64,000 nucleotides of DNA, taken from assembly GCF_029889845.1 (NCBI RefSeq), contig NZ_JARANV010000006.1, forward strand, positions 90,479 through 154,478, given 5' to 3'. The position numbers and the translations under genes are program-made. Source of the DNA: Halomonas sp. 25-S5 (GTDB taxonomy: Bacteria; Pseudomonadota; Gammaproteobacteria; Pseudomonadales; Halomonadaceae). Shown in pieces: positions 26,839-36,400 of this stretch. A model generated the notes under the pieces. It saw nothing but the letters and a program-made list of their open reading frames with translations. It made no database searches and was not told where the DNA came from. The first letter of the stretch is position 1; every line of letters begins with the position of its first letter.

Positions 26839-27138
26839 ATGAACCCCAAGGGGCCGCCTGGCGTGGCTGGCTCGATCGTATTGGCCTTGCTGGCCGCTGG
26901 GGCGATGTTTTGTGGCGTGGATGCCATTCTGTCGGATTCGGTCACCACACCGGCGAAATTCGGAGGCGACCACCGTGTGCACGGCACGGATACCGTCTTG
27001 ATCGGTGTGGGCTGGATCCTGATGGGCTTGGCTATCGCCGCCCGAATTCTGGTTGGCAGGGGAGGTGGACACGCCGGTGTTGTGGCGTCGGTCGCCCTTG
27101 CCGTCATCGGCGGCCTGTTCTGGTTAGCCGTGGTGTAG
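26839..27138 (+). CDS. Small membrane protein, hypothetical
   Basis: A 99-residue protein with three predicted transmembrane helices (SIVLALLAAGAMFCGVDAIL, TVLIGVGWILMGLAIAARILV, GVVASVALAVIGGLFWLAVV) and no family I recognise. Codon use fits the GC-rich host. A weak AGGGCGATGG lies before the ATG. It stands alone between the hsd operon and a region with gene debris. Confidence 0.55.
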   Translation: MNPKGPPGVAGSIVLALLAAGAMFCGVDAILSDSVTTPAKFGGDHRVHGTDTVLIGVGWILMGLAIAARILVGRGGGHAGVVASVALAVIGGLFWLAVV

Positions 27139-27391
27139 GCGACTCGCTGGGCTGCAGTGCCCTTCATCGCCATGTACCCGCGCCGATCCGCAGCGGCTTG
27201 CCATCGTCGGGCACCAGCCATACTTCGCCGGCCACGCCGACGTTCAGCGTCAGCGGAGATTCGGCGAGGATACCCCGCGACCACGGCGGCGGGTATGACC
27301 AATGACGAAGACGCACTTGCCCCAAATCGAGTGACAGCTTCCCCCATGTTCCCTAAGCTGGTTGAGACGCCAACCAGCAAGGGAGCTGTCA
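27139..27391 (-). other. Intergenic region with a protein-coding remnant
   Basis: On the minus strand about 27170-27275 reads in one frame as LAESPLTLNVGVAGEVWLVP and on through PDDGKPLRIGAGTWR to a stop. The composition is protein-like, but the frame has no start and is broken upstream, so it is probably the tail of a lost gene. The family is not recognised. The promoter of the DUF427 gene must also lie here. Confidence 0.35.
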
Positions 27392-27733
27392 ATGGCCGAC
27401 CACACTGCACCCCGCATCAGCTTGCAGCCGCATACCCGACGGGTGCGCATTCTTGATGGCGACACCCTGATCGCCGATACCCACAACGCTATCGAACTGC
27501 GCGAACGTGGCTATCCGCCGAGGCAGTACCTACCCCGCGATGATGTGCGCATGGACCTGCTGACGCCCTCCGAGACCGTCACCCATTGTCCGTTCAAGGG
27601 CGACACTACCTATTACTCACTTCCCGATATCGCCGATATGGCCTGGAGCTATGAACAGCCGACTGAGGAGATGCAGGCGATTGCCGGCCGGCTGGCGTTT
27701 GACGCCGACAAGGCGACGGAGATTGTAGAGTGA
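27392..27733 (+). CDS. DUF427 family protein
   Basis: A 113-residue single-domain DUF427 protein: VRILDGDTLIADTHNAIELRERGYPPRQYLPRDDVRMDLL and the signature SETVTHCPFKGDTTYYSL, which is the most conserved part of the family. Function not established. The ATG at 27392 follows AAGGGAGC. This is the last GC-rich host-like gene before the AT-rich island begins about 15 bp downstream. Confidence 0.88.
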   Translation: MADHTAPRISLQPHTRRVRILDGDTLIADTHNAIELRERGYPPRQYLPRDDVRMDLLTPSETVTHCPFKGDTTYYSLPDIADMAWSYEQPTEEMQAIAGRLAFDADKATEIVE

Positions 27734-27746
27734 GGTCAGATATCGA

Positions 27747-27779
27747 CCCTAAGCGGACATGTCGGAAAGGGCATCATGC
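27747..27779 (+). repeat. 33-bp direct repeat, left copy
   Basis: Begins CCCTAAGCGG and matches 33295-33327 at 28 of 33 positions. The two copies bracket the five-gene TIR/Nmad2/TIR-SLOG/MazG/UDG operon. It coincides with the sharp drop in GC content. Confidence 0.6.
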
Positions 27780-27894
27780 GAGTTTATTCATGTTATGAAA
27801 AAAGCATGAAGATCAGCAATAATACATCCGGGGTGCTCTTGATGTTTCGAGCTTTGAGCGGGCTCAGATAGAGGTCAAGGATATCGCAACATTG

Positions 27895-27923
27895 TTGAAC
27901 TCGCGTATATGTTCATATTTAAT
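27895..27923 (+). promoter_or_regulatory. Candidate promoter of the TIR operon
   Basis: TTGAAC (27895-27900), 17-bp spacer, TTTAAT (27918-27923): a good sigma-70 match about 90 bp upstream of the first ATG of the operon. Confidence 0.55.
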
Positions 27924-28013
27924 ATTTAGCAAGAAGTCTAATGCCGATTCGAAAAGAAAGGGAGGTTCAATAAATGTGATTTCTATGATTTTTATCAACG
28001 CAGGGAGATAAGT

Positions 28014-28502
28014 ATGGCCGATATAGTAAAGAATGTTTTTGTAAGTCATCATCACAAAGATGACGCTAGCGTCGACGGTTTGACAGGTATGTTATCAGGC
28101 AAGGGGTATCAGTTAAGGAATAGCTCTATACGTGTCAAACCGGAAAACCAGAAACGCCTTGATCAAAAAAAGGTTAGTGATCGTACTATCGCACGGCTTT
28201 TGAGAATGAAAATGCGGTGGGCAGGGAAAATAATTGTAGTAATCGGTAAAGACACACATAAGCGACCATGGGTTAACTGGGAAGTTAAAGTAGCCCACCA
28301 GCTAGGAAAGCCTATAATTGGGGTCTATGAGAATGGCCTGAAAAATCAAGTCGAGATTCCAGAGAATTTAAAAAAATACGCCACCTCGATAGTTGGGTGG
28401 AGGTCGGATTCTGTTATCGACGCCCTAGGCGGGGGGAGCCAATTCCAGAATCCAGATGGTTCTCCATCTCCAAGGACTGATGGAGGAAATGTAGTGTGTT
28501 GA
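28014..28502 (+). CDS. TIR-like domain protein (DUF1863/ThsB-like)
   Basis: A 162-residue protein whose first 125 residues form a TIR-like fold of the MTH538/DUF1863 type: KNVFVSHHHKDDASVDGLTG (strand A and box 1), AGKIIVVIGKDTHKRPWVNWEVKVA, and GKPIIGVY. Glu90 in NWE is at the position of the catalytic NAD-cleaving glutamate of TIR enzymes. Thoeris ThsB proteins, which sense phage and make a cyclic ADP-ribose signal, belong to this broad group; assigning that activity here is inference. First gene of the operon, with AGGGAG before the ATG; overlaps the next gene by 7 bp. Confidence 0.8.
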   Translation: MADIVKNVFVSHHHKDDASVDGLTGMLSGKGYQLRNSSIRVKPENQKRLDQKKVSDRTIARLLRMKMRWAGKIIVVIGKDTHKRPWVNWEVKVAHQLGKPIIGVYENGLKNQVEIPENLKKYATSIVGWRSDSVIDALGGGSQFQNPDGSPSPRTDGGNVVC

Positions 28503-29161
28503 TAGACCCAAACTCTCATTTATACGTTTATGCTATTACAAGAGACTATGGTTTTGCCCCTAATCCCTTCCATGGTTCATGCACTTTGGCAACGTGTAAG
28601 CCGGACATTCGTAAATCAGCTAAAGTCGGAGACTGGATCATGGGTGTTGGAGGCAGTTCACTTCGCAGTGTAAAAAGACGATGCATTCTACTTATGAAAG
28701 TATCAGAAAAAGTCAGCTTTCAGAATTACTGGGACCATGAGCGTTTTTCACTAAAAAAGCCAGTGCGCAACGGAAGTAGAGTTCAAATGCTAGGCGATAA
28801 TATATACCATATAGATCAAAATGGGAGCTGGGTACAAGAAGATTCTCATCACAGTAATCCAGACGGAACACCAAACATCGAGAATTTAAATCGAGACACT
28901 GGGAAGACAGACAAAGTGTTAATATCGAATCAGTTCTTGTACTTTGGCGACAGTGCTATAGCAATAGATTTGGCTTCAATTGGATACGGAAGAGTTAGAA
29001 ATTATAAAAAAATACGACTCTCGCAGTCAGGTGAAGCTCGCGCTTTAATAACTTCTATATTTCAAGGGCATCGAGGTGATATCAGTATGGTGCTTTCTGA
29101 TCCATGTCAGTTTATGGAGTCTCACCACCGAGTCGATCAGATTACCGGTAAAGTTAATTAA
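28496..29161 (+). CDS. Nmad2-family protein (nucleotide-modification associated)
   Basis: A 221-residue protein matching Nucleotide modification associated domain 2: YVYAITRDYGFAPNPFHGSC, TLATCKPDIRKSAKVGDWI, the YWDHERFSLKKP segment and WVQEDSHHSNPDGTPN with VLISNQFLYFG. The domain was named from associations with base-modification and conflict genes; its biochemistry is not known to me. The start is GTG at 28496 (TTG at 28499 is an alternative) with GGAGG about 8 bp upstream. It overlaps the TIR gene, implying coupled translation. Confidence 0.85.
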   Translation: MLIDPNSHLYVYAITRDYGFAPNPFHGSCTLATCKPDIRKSAKVGDWIMGVGGSSLRSVKRRCILLMKVSEKVSFQNYWDHERFSLKKPVRNGSRVQMLGDNIYHIDQNGSWVQEDSHHSNPDGTPNIENLNRDTGKTDKVLISNQFLYFGDSAIAIDLASIGYGRVRNYKKIRLSQSGEARALITSIFQGHRGDISMVLSDPCQFMESHHRVDQITGKVN

Positions 29162-29174
29162 AATATTGGAGGTC

Positions 29175-29225
29175 ATGATGATATTAAAAGAGCAAACTCG
29201 CGAGTGTGGAGGAGAAAGTCTATGA
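29175..29225 (+). CDS. Possible 16-codon leader peptide before TIR-SLOG gene
   Basis: ATG at 29175 follows a strong TTGGAGG and the frame ends in a TGA that overlaps the next gene's ATG as ATGA (29222-29225). The encoded peptide is MMILKEQTRECGGESL. The last codons also supply the GGAGGAG ribosome site of the next gene. Probably a translational-coupling device; expression is unproven. Confidence 0.35.
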   Translation: MMILKEQTRECGGESL

Positions 29226-31228
29226 TAACAGGGTATTCTCCGCCATTAGCAGTCAGTTTTATCTGGCACCCATCTGACTCCGAGGAAGTAAACCCTATTC
29301 TAAATGTTATAAGGATAAGCTTTTCTAGGGACAAGGATAAACCTTTTTCACGAGGGCTCAATATTCCGCTTTTCTTCTTTAGTTCGGAGAGCAGCGGTGA
29401 GACTCCATCCAACTATCCTGATGAATCAGCAAATACAAATATTCTCTTCGTGTTTACAAGCGTAAACACCGCAGGGAGGAAAAAATGGAGACGTTACATT
29501 GAGAACTTGCCGCAATCACCTTCAATTAAAATTATTCCAATTGCGGTTGATGCTGACGGATATGGGCATGGAGGTGCGCTGACAGGGTTGAACTGTATTC
29601 GAAAAAATGACTGGGCTGTCGAAAACAGAGACCTCAATGCGGTGGTTGCCTTGGCTCACGAAATATACCGCTTTAGTTGTAAATCATTGACATTCGAAAA
29701 TAAAGGGGTAAATTCTTCCATAAGAATATTTTTAAGTCATTCCAAATCAGGCGATACTGGGAAGCTTCATTCCGAAGAGATAAAGAGATTTATCGATAAT
29801 ACGAATATGGGTCGTTTCTTTGATGCCAATGAGATATCGCCTGGGTATCATTTCGATCAAGAAATTGAAAATCACATTAAAGATGCAACCTTGCTCGCAA
29901 TTGAAAGCGATGCTTATTCTTCTCGATATTGGTGTCAGCGGGAAATATTGATTGCAAAACAACACAATCGTCCTGTAGTTGTGGTTAATTGCCTTGAAGA
30001 TTTTGAGGACCGCATTTTTCCTGCCGCGTCCAATGTTCCATGTGTTCATATTTCATCTACTGTGCCAATGTCAGAAAGGGATATTCTTCGAATTCTATCG
30101 ACGGCAATTATCGAGACACTTCGGTATAGCTATTCAATGCAGTGTCTTGAGGCATATAAGCACGCAGGGTGGATTGATGAAGATAGTGAGTTGATTGCTC
30201 GCCCTCCTGAAATTAGGCAAGTACTAAATTTTAAAATGGATGGTGTAGAGAAAATGTGCTATCCAGAGCCACCTGTCTATTCAATTGAAGCGGATTGGCA
30301 TGAGGAATTAGGAGTTCAAGCATTCACTCCTCTTTGGAGCCCTTTGCAGCGGGACAGTCTTTCTGGTAAGAGGATTGGTATATCAATTTCTGATGTTCCT
30401 CGGGAAAGCTTTGCAGACCACCATATTCATGCAGATCATCTAGTTCGCCTTTCACAAGACCTCGCCAGGCATTTGCTAGCGCGATCCGCAACATTGCTTT
30501 ATGGCGGAGATTTACGACCTGGTGGCTTCACTGAATTTATCCTTGATGAAGCTAGAATCTTGAAGGACAGGTTAGGAGAAACAGCTCCGCCTATTGAAAA
30601 CCATTTGGCATGGCCGCTGTATGTGTCGGATCCAGAAATTACTGCTTGGAGGGCTAAGTATCAGCAGGTCATGGAAACTATCGAATATGAAGTTGCTGGT
30701 GATGTCTTTAACAATATAGATAAGGAAGCTTTTTTACCTCCTAATACACCCCAGAATTCATATGTCTGGTCTCGATGTTTGACTGAAATGAGAGAGAGGT
30801 CGATTTCTTCTTCTACAGCTAGGATATGTGCCGGAGGAAGGGTTGCCGCGTACAAGGGTAAGATGCCAGGTGTTTTAGAGGAAATTTCATTAGCTCTTGA
30901 TGCACAGAAATCAATATTTTTGCTTGGGGCGTTTGGTGGTGTAGTTGGCGATGTTTGCAACCTTTTACTGACTTCTGATGTGCCAGAAACGTTAACTGAA
31001 GAATGGCAGATATCCCATAATGAGGGGTATTCTGATTTGCAAAATTTGGCACGCTCATTTGGCCATGAAAGTGATTACGATACTATAATAGCATCCATAC
31101 GCAGTCACAGTGTATCTGAACTTGCATCGCGCTGTGGCCTTAATGATAAGGAATACAAGAAGCTGATGAAATCCCCCTATGTTGACGAGTGTGTCTATTT
31201 AATTCTTAAAGGGCTCAATGAAAATTAG
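29222..31228 (+). CDS. TIR-SLOG fusion protein, candidate NAD-linked effector
   Basis: About 668 residues from the ATG at 29222 (GGAGGAG 8 bp upstream). Residues 1-155 form an alpha/beta region with no firm family. A TIR domain covers about 165-290 (IRIFLSHSKSG, RFFDANEISPGYHFDQEIE, SSRYWCQREILIAKQ), with Glu241 in the catalytic TIR position. Residues about 385-600 match a SLOG-superfamily nucleotide-sensing domain (RIGISISDVP, LLYGGDLRPGGFTEFI, FLLGAFGGVVGDV). In Thoeris, the ThsA SLOG domain binds the TIR-made signal and activates an NAD-destroying partner domain; here the partner would be TIR instead of SIR2. That functional reading is inference from architecture. Confidence 0.82.
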   Translation: MITGYSPPLAVSFIWHPSDSEEVNPILNVIRISFSRDKDKPFSRGLNIPLFFFSSESSGETPSNYPDESANTNILFVFTSVNTAGRKKWRRYIENLPQSPSIKIIPIAVDADGYGHGGALTGLNCIRKNDWAVENRDLNAVVALAHEIYRFSCKSLTFENKGVNSSIRIFLSHSKSGDTGKLHSEEIKRFIDNTNMGRFFDANEISPGYHFDQEIENHIKDATLLAIESDAYSSRYWCQREILIAKQHNRPVVVVNCLEDFEDRIFPAASNVPCVHISSTVPMSERDILRILSTAIIETLRYSYSMQCLEAYKHAGWIDEDSELIARPPEIRQVLNFKMDGVEKMCYPEPPVYSIEADWHEELGVQAFTPLWSPLQRDSLSGKRIGISISDVPRESFADHHIHADHLVRLSQDLARHLLARSATLLYGGDLRPGGFTEFILDEARILKDRLGETAPPIENHLAWPLYVSDPEITAWRAKYQQVMETIEYEVAGDVFNNIDKEAFLPPNTPQNSYVWSRCLTEMRERSISSSTARICAGGRVAAYKGKMPGVLEEISLALDAQKSIFLLGAFGGVVGDVCNLLLTSDVPETLTEEWQISHNEGYSDLQNLARSFGHESDYDTIIASIRSHSVSELASRCGLNDKEYKKLMKSPYVDECVYLILKGLNEN

Positions 31229-31282
31229 TATGTGTTTGTAGAAACATGGGCTGACTAACATGTAGTTAAAAGGTGGTGATTC

Positions 31283-32443
31283 ATGGAAACCATAAGTGCA
31301 AGTAGCTTGATAAAATCTAAAGACAAAGTTGTTTCCCTGCAGGATTATGAGAGAGTGGTTGTTGAAACAGATAGGTTTTTAATTGAAGATATCAGGCCGA
31401 TTCTTATGGGGCTTTATGGTGAAGTAGGTAGCATTATGGCCGCTTCAAAAAAATATCGTCGTGAGAGTAAGGCTTATCCTGCTTATAAAGAAGCAGTTGA
31501 AGAAGAGTTTGGAGATGCGCTCTGGTATTTCTCTGCATTGTGCCGGCGTATGGGTATTGAGTTAGCGGAAGTATTTGAGACTGCTTCAAATAAAGCGATT
31601 ACAAATATTATGTCTGCGCATGATAATGGAGTTTCAGCAATTTCACAATTTGATAATTTTGAAAAAGCAAATAGATTAGATTATGCGCTTATCGATCTTG
31701 CATGTGTGGCAGCTCAGTTGCTTAGAGCTGAGAAAGACTCGTTTAATGTCCGACGGGAACTTCTTGATTTTGCTCGACTCTACCTGAAAGCGGTGCAGGC
31801 TACAGGCCTTTCATTTCCAAAAGTGGTAAATGAAAATATAATCAAAACGCTTGGTAGATTCGCTGTTCCAGATAATGATTCGCTGCCTGATTTTGACATT
31901 AAATTTCCCGAAGAAGAGCAGCTACCAAGATGCTTTGAAATTCATATAACTCAGAGAGAGAGTGGGCAGACCTATTTAAGGTGGAATGATGTTTTTATAG
32001 GGTCGCCGTTGACTGACAGTATACGAGACCCTGACGGATATCGCTTCCATGATGTTTTCCACTTGGCTTATGCCGCAATTCTGCATTGGTCTCCGACTTT
32101 TAGAGCGTTGATTAAGCATAAAAGGAAAAGTGACCCCGTCTTTGATGAAGCACAGGACGGAGGGAGAGCAGTTGTTGTTGAGGAGGGGCTTACCGCCTGG
32201 CTTTATTCTTACTCAAAAGGGCTTGATTATTTTGAAGGCCATGATAGTGTGTCTTTCGATGCACTTAAGACCATCCAGAAGTTTGTGCAAGGTTATGAGG
32301 TGGAGAAGTGCCCTCTAAAATTGTGGGAGAATGCTATTCTTCATGGTTATTCCGTATTTAGGGAAGTGAAGAGAAATAATGGGGGCGTTGTCATCGGTGA
32401 TCGAGAAAATAGAACAATAACCTATCGTCCTATAGGGGTGTAA
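31283..32443 (+). CDS. MazG-like nucleotide pyrophosphohydrolase
   Basis: A 386-residue protein with a MazG-like all-helical NTP-PPase module in the first 130 residues: GLYGEVGSIMAASKKYRRE and EEEFGDALWYFSALCRRMG, giving an ExxS...ExxD version of the metal-binding ExxE...ExxD motif (one Glu replaced). A weaker second helical unit follows (LIDLACVAAQLLRAE). The C-terminal 190 residues include DPDGYRFHDVFHLAYAAILHW and an RAVVVEEGLTAWLYSYSKG helix; this region I cannot name. It may hydrolyse nucleotides, possibly modified or alarmone types. AGGTGG before the ATG; UDG-like gene starts 2 bp after the stop. Confidence 0.75.
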   Translation: METISASSLIKSKDKVVSLQDYERVVVETDRFLIEDIRPILMGLYGEVGSIMAASKKYRRESKAYPAYKEAVEEEFGDALWYFSALCRRMGIELAEVFETASNKAITNIMSAHDNGVSAISQFDNFEKANRLDYALIDLACVAAQLLRAEKDSFNVRRELLDFARLYLKAVQATGLSFPKVVNENIIKTLGRFAVPDNDSLPDFDIKFPEEEQLPRCFEIHITQRESGQTYLRWNDVFIGSPLTDSIRDPDGYRFHDVFHLAYAAILHWSPTFRALIKHKRKSDPVFDEAQDGGRAVVVEEGLTAWLYSYSKGLDYFEGHDSVSFDALKTIQKFVQGYEVEKCPLKLWENAILHGYSVFREVKRNNGGVVIGDRENRTITYRPIGV

Positions 32444-32444
32444 T

Positions 32445-33095
32445 ATGGATCCTGTATCTTTTGTCGAAGAGTTAGGTAGTATGGCGTTCGAGAATACTTT
32501 TAACCCATATTCTGATCGCTGTGAAGTATATGACGTTTATGATGCCCCAAGTAGACGGTGTGCTCTATTGAAGAAAATGTTGATCTCTGCAACCGAGGTG
32601 GAGGTTGATTCAATATGGATTGGTAGGGATTTGGGATATAGAGGTGGCCGGCGAACGGGGTTAGCGCTTACCGATGATGTTCACCTTTCTCATCACGCAG
32701 AAAGATGGGGGGTAGAGATTGAAATTTTAACGAAAGGACAGGCAGTCCCAGAACGAACAGCAGCAGCTATTTGGAATGCTCTAGAAGAAATAAAGAGTCC
32801 AATTTTTCTGTGGAATGTTTTTCCGTTACACCCATTTGAAGAAGGTAACCCTTTTAGCAATCGCCCACATAATTCTGAGGAAAGAATGGCCGGACAAGAA
32901 TTGTTAGCAATGCTAGTTAGGTTATTGAAGCCTAAGCGGATGGTGGCGATTGGAAATGATGCTGAAAAATCAGCAATGAGCTATAAGTCGCAATGTGAAG
33001 TTTTGAAGGTTAGGCATCCTAGTTATGGCGGGAAGAATATATTTCTTTCGCAAATTAAGTCAATATATAACATCAAAGAATTTGAGTGTTGTTGA
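32445..33095 (+). CDS. Uracil-DNA-glycosylase-superfamily protein
   Basis: A 216-residue protein with UDG-superfamily features: SIWIGRDLGYRGGRRTGLALTDD (motif 1 region, GRDLGYRGGRRTG), FLWNVFPLHPF (core strand with NVFP) and the C-terminal VRHPSYGG in place of the HPS loop. This type is common in defence islands. Family members remove damaged or modified bases; the canonical Asp or His catalytic residues cannot be assigned with certainty here. It starts 2 bp after the MazG-like stop and ends the operon. Confidence 0.75.
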   Translation: MDPVSFVEELGSMAFENTFNPYSDRCEVYDVYDAPSRRCALLKKMLISATEVEVDSIWIGRDLGYRGGRRTGLALTDDVHLSHHAERWGVEIEILTKGQAVPERTAAAIWNALEEIKSPIFLWNVFPLHPFEEGNPFSNRPHNSEERMAGQELLAMLVRLLKPKRMVAIGNDAEKSAMSYKSQCEVLKVRHPSYGGKNIFLSQIKSIYNIKEFECC

Positions 33096-33460
33096 AGAAT
33101 TTTAAGGGATTGGTTGCGGTGGCGAAATATGTCGAATGGTTATAAATGGGTCGATATTAAGCAGCGTTGCTCGTTCCTCATTCTGATTTTTTAGGCCTTT
33201 GATGAGGCGTTATGTTATTTCTTAAGGAACGACCGCTCTTGGCCGGATGCCGAACTTTAGGCTGCGCTGATGGAATGGAATTGGCAGGTAACGTCCCTAA
33301 GCGGCCATGCCGGCAAAGGCAGCATGCTCGTTCAAGTCAATATAAAAATGCGCATTGTAATGCCTATTATTGGGGAAGATGTCGGAAATGCACGAACCTT
33401 CTCCATCTACATGCAATGCTATACCAAAAATCACTAATGCCTTAGTAACGGATTTACCCA
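33096..33460. other. Intergenic gap between the operon and the NTPase gene
   Basis: 365 bp without a credible gene. It holds the right copy of the 33-bp repeat (33295-33327) and, at 33233-33250, CCGCTCTTGGCCGGATGC, which resembles 37390-37407 just past the NTPase gene. No clear terminator or promoter consensus was found. Confidence 0.55.
33295..33327 (+). repeat. 33-bp direct repeat, right copy
   Basis: Partner of 27747-27779 (28 of 33 identical, same orientation), located about 200 bp after the UDG-like gene. Confidence 0.6.
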
Positions 33461-36400
33461 ATGACAAGACCATTTAAGATCGAATCGTCGGATATAAATC
33501 GTCTGAATGATATTCAGTTAACTCAACTGCTTAATGAGCTACTACAATCAGAGGCGTATAAATTTGACATAGCTCAGAGGTCGGTTGAGGTAGCACTAAA
33601 CATACGTGTTGGCGATGGCGGAGAAGACGGCCGTATTAGTTGGGTCGGCGGGCCAGAAAAAACGGATTATTTGCCGAATCGTTTAACCATGTTTCAGAAT
33701 AAAGCAACCGATATGGGGGCTGCAGCATATGCGAAAGAAATAATGACAGCTGGGGGGCGGGATAATCCAAGTGTATTAAAGCCAAAGGTAGAAGAAGTTC
33801 TTGATCAAAAAGGAGCCTATATTGTTTTTACAACTCAAGAGCTAAATAATCAGCAAAAAAATGAGCGTATTTCTGCAGTAAGAGAAAAGCTTCGTGAACA
33901 AAGTAAGGATTATGCAGATAATTGCGAAATTATAATCTATGATGCTGCTCAAGTTGCTGCTTGGGTAAATCAATTTATACCAGCTGTAGTGTCTGTTCAG
34001 AATTGGATCGGCAACCCAGTTGAGCGAGGGTTAAAGACTTTTGATTTATGGAGTGAGCATGAAGAATTATCTCGCCTTCCGTTTGCTCCTGTAGAAAGCA
34101 GAAAAGACGTTATTGATACTTTGTCTAAGAAAATAGAGCAGCCTAAGTCGTGCTTCCGAATAATGGGGTTATCAGGGCTTGGTAAAACCAGGACAGCATT
34201 TCAGTTGTTTGAAGAGAACGATGCTATCAGAAACCTCGTCGTTTATGTTGATGCTGTTCACACCCCCACGATTGGTGGGCTAGTAGCTGACTGGGTTGGT
34301 CTGGGTTTGAAGGCAATAGTAATTGTAGACAACTGTGAGTATCGCCTACATGAAAGCCTTGCAAAGGAAGTCCGCCGAGAAAACAGCCAGGTCAGTTTGC
34401 TGACTCTAGATTATAACTTTGATTCAGTTTCATCTTCTACGGTGTGCTTTAAGCTAGATCCGATGGCGGACGAAGAGCTTTTATTATTGCTAAGTCCCGT
34501 ATATAAAGATCAGTTGCCTGACCTCGATCGAATTGTCGCGTTTGCTCAGGGGTTTCCACAAATGGCCGTGTTGTTAGCGGAAGCGAGGTTATCTGAAGAG
34601 CCCAGAATAGGCGAATTAACAGAAGAGGAATTAGCAAACAAGCTGTTATGGCGCCGTGACGAGCATGAAGATGCTGACAAATTAAAGATTTTGGAGGCGT
34701 GCTCTCTTTTTGATGTTTTTGGTGTGGAGAAAGAAGTAGAAAACCAACTTGAGTATATTTCCAATTTGGTAGGGATCGACATTGATCAAGTTTACGAATG
34801 TGTCCAGGAATACTCCAAACGAGGGCTGATTGATCGGCGGGGGCGGTTTGGACAGGTGGTACCAAAGCCTCTAGCCATTCGGCTTGCTGGACAGTGGTGG
34901 ACTAAATCCAGGGAAGCGAAACAGTTGGAGCTTGTTGATGGAATACCTGAAGGTATGGTCGAGGGATTTTGTCATCAGGTTGAAAAAATGGATTTTCACA
35001 CCGATGTAAAAAAGCTAACCGAAAAATTATGTGGGCCACAAGGCCCTTTTGGCCAAGCGGAAGTGATCTTGTCGGTTCGGGGTTCTAGGCTCTTTCGCGC
35101 ATTTGTAAACGTGAACCCAGAATCTACTAGCGAAGCATTATATGCAGCACTTGAACACTTTACCCATGAACAGTTATTTGCTATTGAAGGTGATGTTCGC
35201 CGAAATCTAGTATGGTCACTGGAAAAATTGTGTTATCACTCCGAAATATTTCCAGAAGCTGCTTGGTGCATGTTGCTTCTAGCATCTGCAGAAAATGAGA
35301 GCTGGAGTAATAATGCAACAGGAATGTTTGCCCAATTGTATCGCATTCACCTTTCAGGAACGGCTGCGAAGCCTGAAGCTCGGTTTGCGTTATTAAAAAG
35401 AGCATTAGACTTGAATCAGCCTGATGTTGATATGATACTGCTAGAAGCTTTAAACCAGGCAATCGACACTCACGGTGGTAGCAGAATGGTAGGGGCTGAG
35501 TATCAGGGAACCAAAGCGCCGCTCGAAGAATGGCGACCTGAGATTTGGCAAGAAATTTTTGATGTTTGGCAAGAAGCTTTCGATCTATTACTGATTTTGT
35601 TAGATCGGGGGGAAGTGCAAAAACAAAAAGTGTTAACCGATATTGGTTATTCTATCCGTGGATTTGTGGCTAGAGGCCGAATTGAGATGTTGGATTCGGC
35701 TATTAGGCATATAGTATCCGTTAACGGCCGTTATTGGCCTGCAGCATTGGATAGCATTAAAAGTACGTTTGAGTATGACTCAGAAGGATTGAGGCAGCAG
35801 GCGGGAGATGCATTGAAAAGCTGGCTACAAATATTGAGCCCTGATGATGCCGGATTATCAGAAAAGCTCAAAATAGTCGTAATTAATCCGCCTTGGGAGC
35901 ACCGGAAAGGTGAAGATGGACATTATATAGATGTAGCATCGGAAAATGCTAAATCCCTGGCCATGGAAGTGTCGAATAATATCGATGAGCTATTGCCAAA
36001 TCTGCATTCGCTATTGCAGGGTGAGCAAAAGCAGTCTTTCTCTTTTGGATATCAGTTAGCTCTCAGTGCGTGTGACCTGGACTTACTTATAGAGTCGTCC
36101 TTAGAAAAGATGTTACTTGTCGATCAGGCGAATCCTAGGTTTATCCTAGGAATGTACAGCGGGATTTTCGAGCAGTCGTATGAGGCGTGGCAAAAACATC
36201 TTGATAAATTACTGGGTGATGAACGGCTTGTATATTTGTATCCTGAATTTATTCGCACTGGTAAAATTCAGAAGTCGCACCTTGAAATATTGCTCGATCT
36301 GATTCGTAGTGGAGATTTACCACCTAATAGTGCAAATGCCCTTAGTTATGGAAGTGTAACGGATGGCATAGCTCAAAATGTAATCGCCGATTTTTGTTTA

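Noticed and set aside
27139..27391. Minus-strand protein-like stretch as a real gene
   Set aside because: No start codon and the frame is broken upstream; recorded as a remnant only.
28014..31228. Calling the TIR pair a classical type I Thoeris system
   Set aside because: No SIR2 or macro-domain ThsA is present and the extra genes differ; only a Thoeris-like reading is justified.
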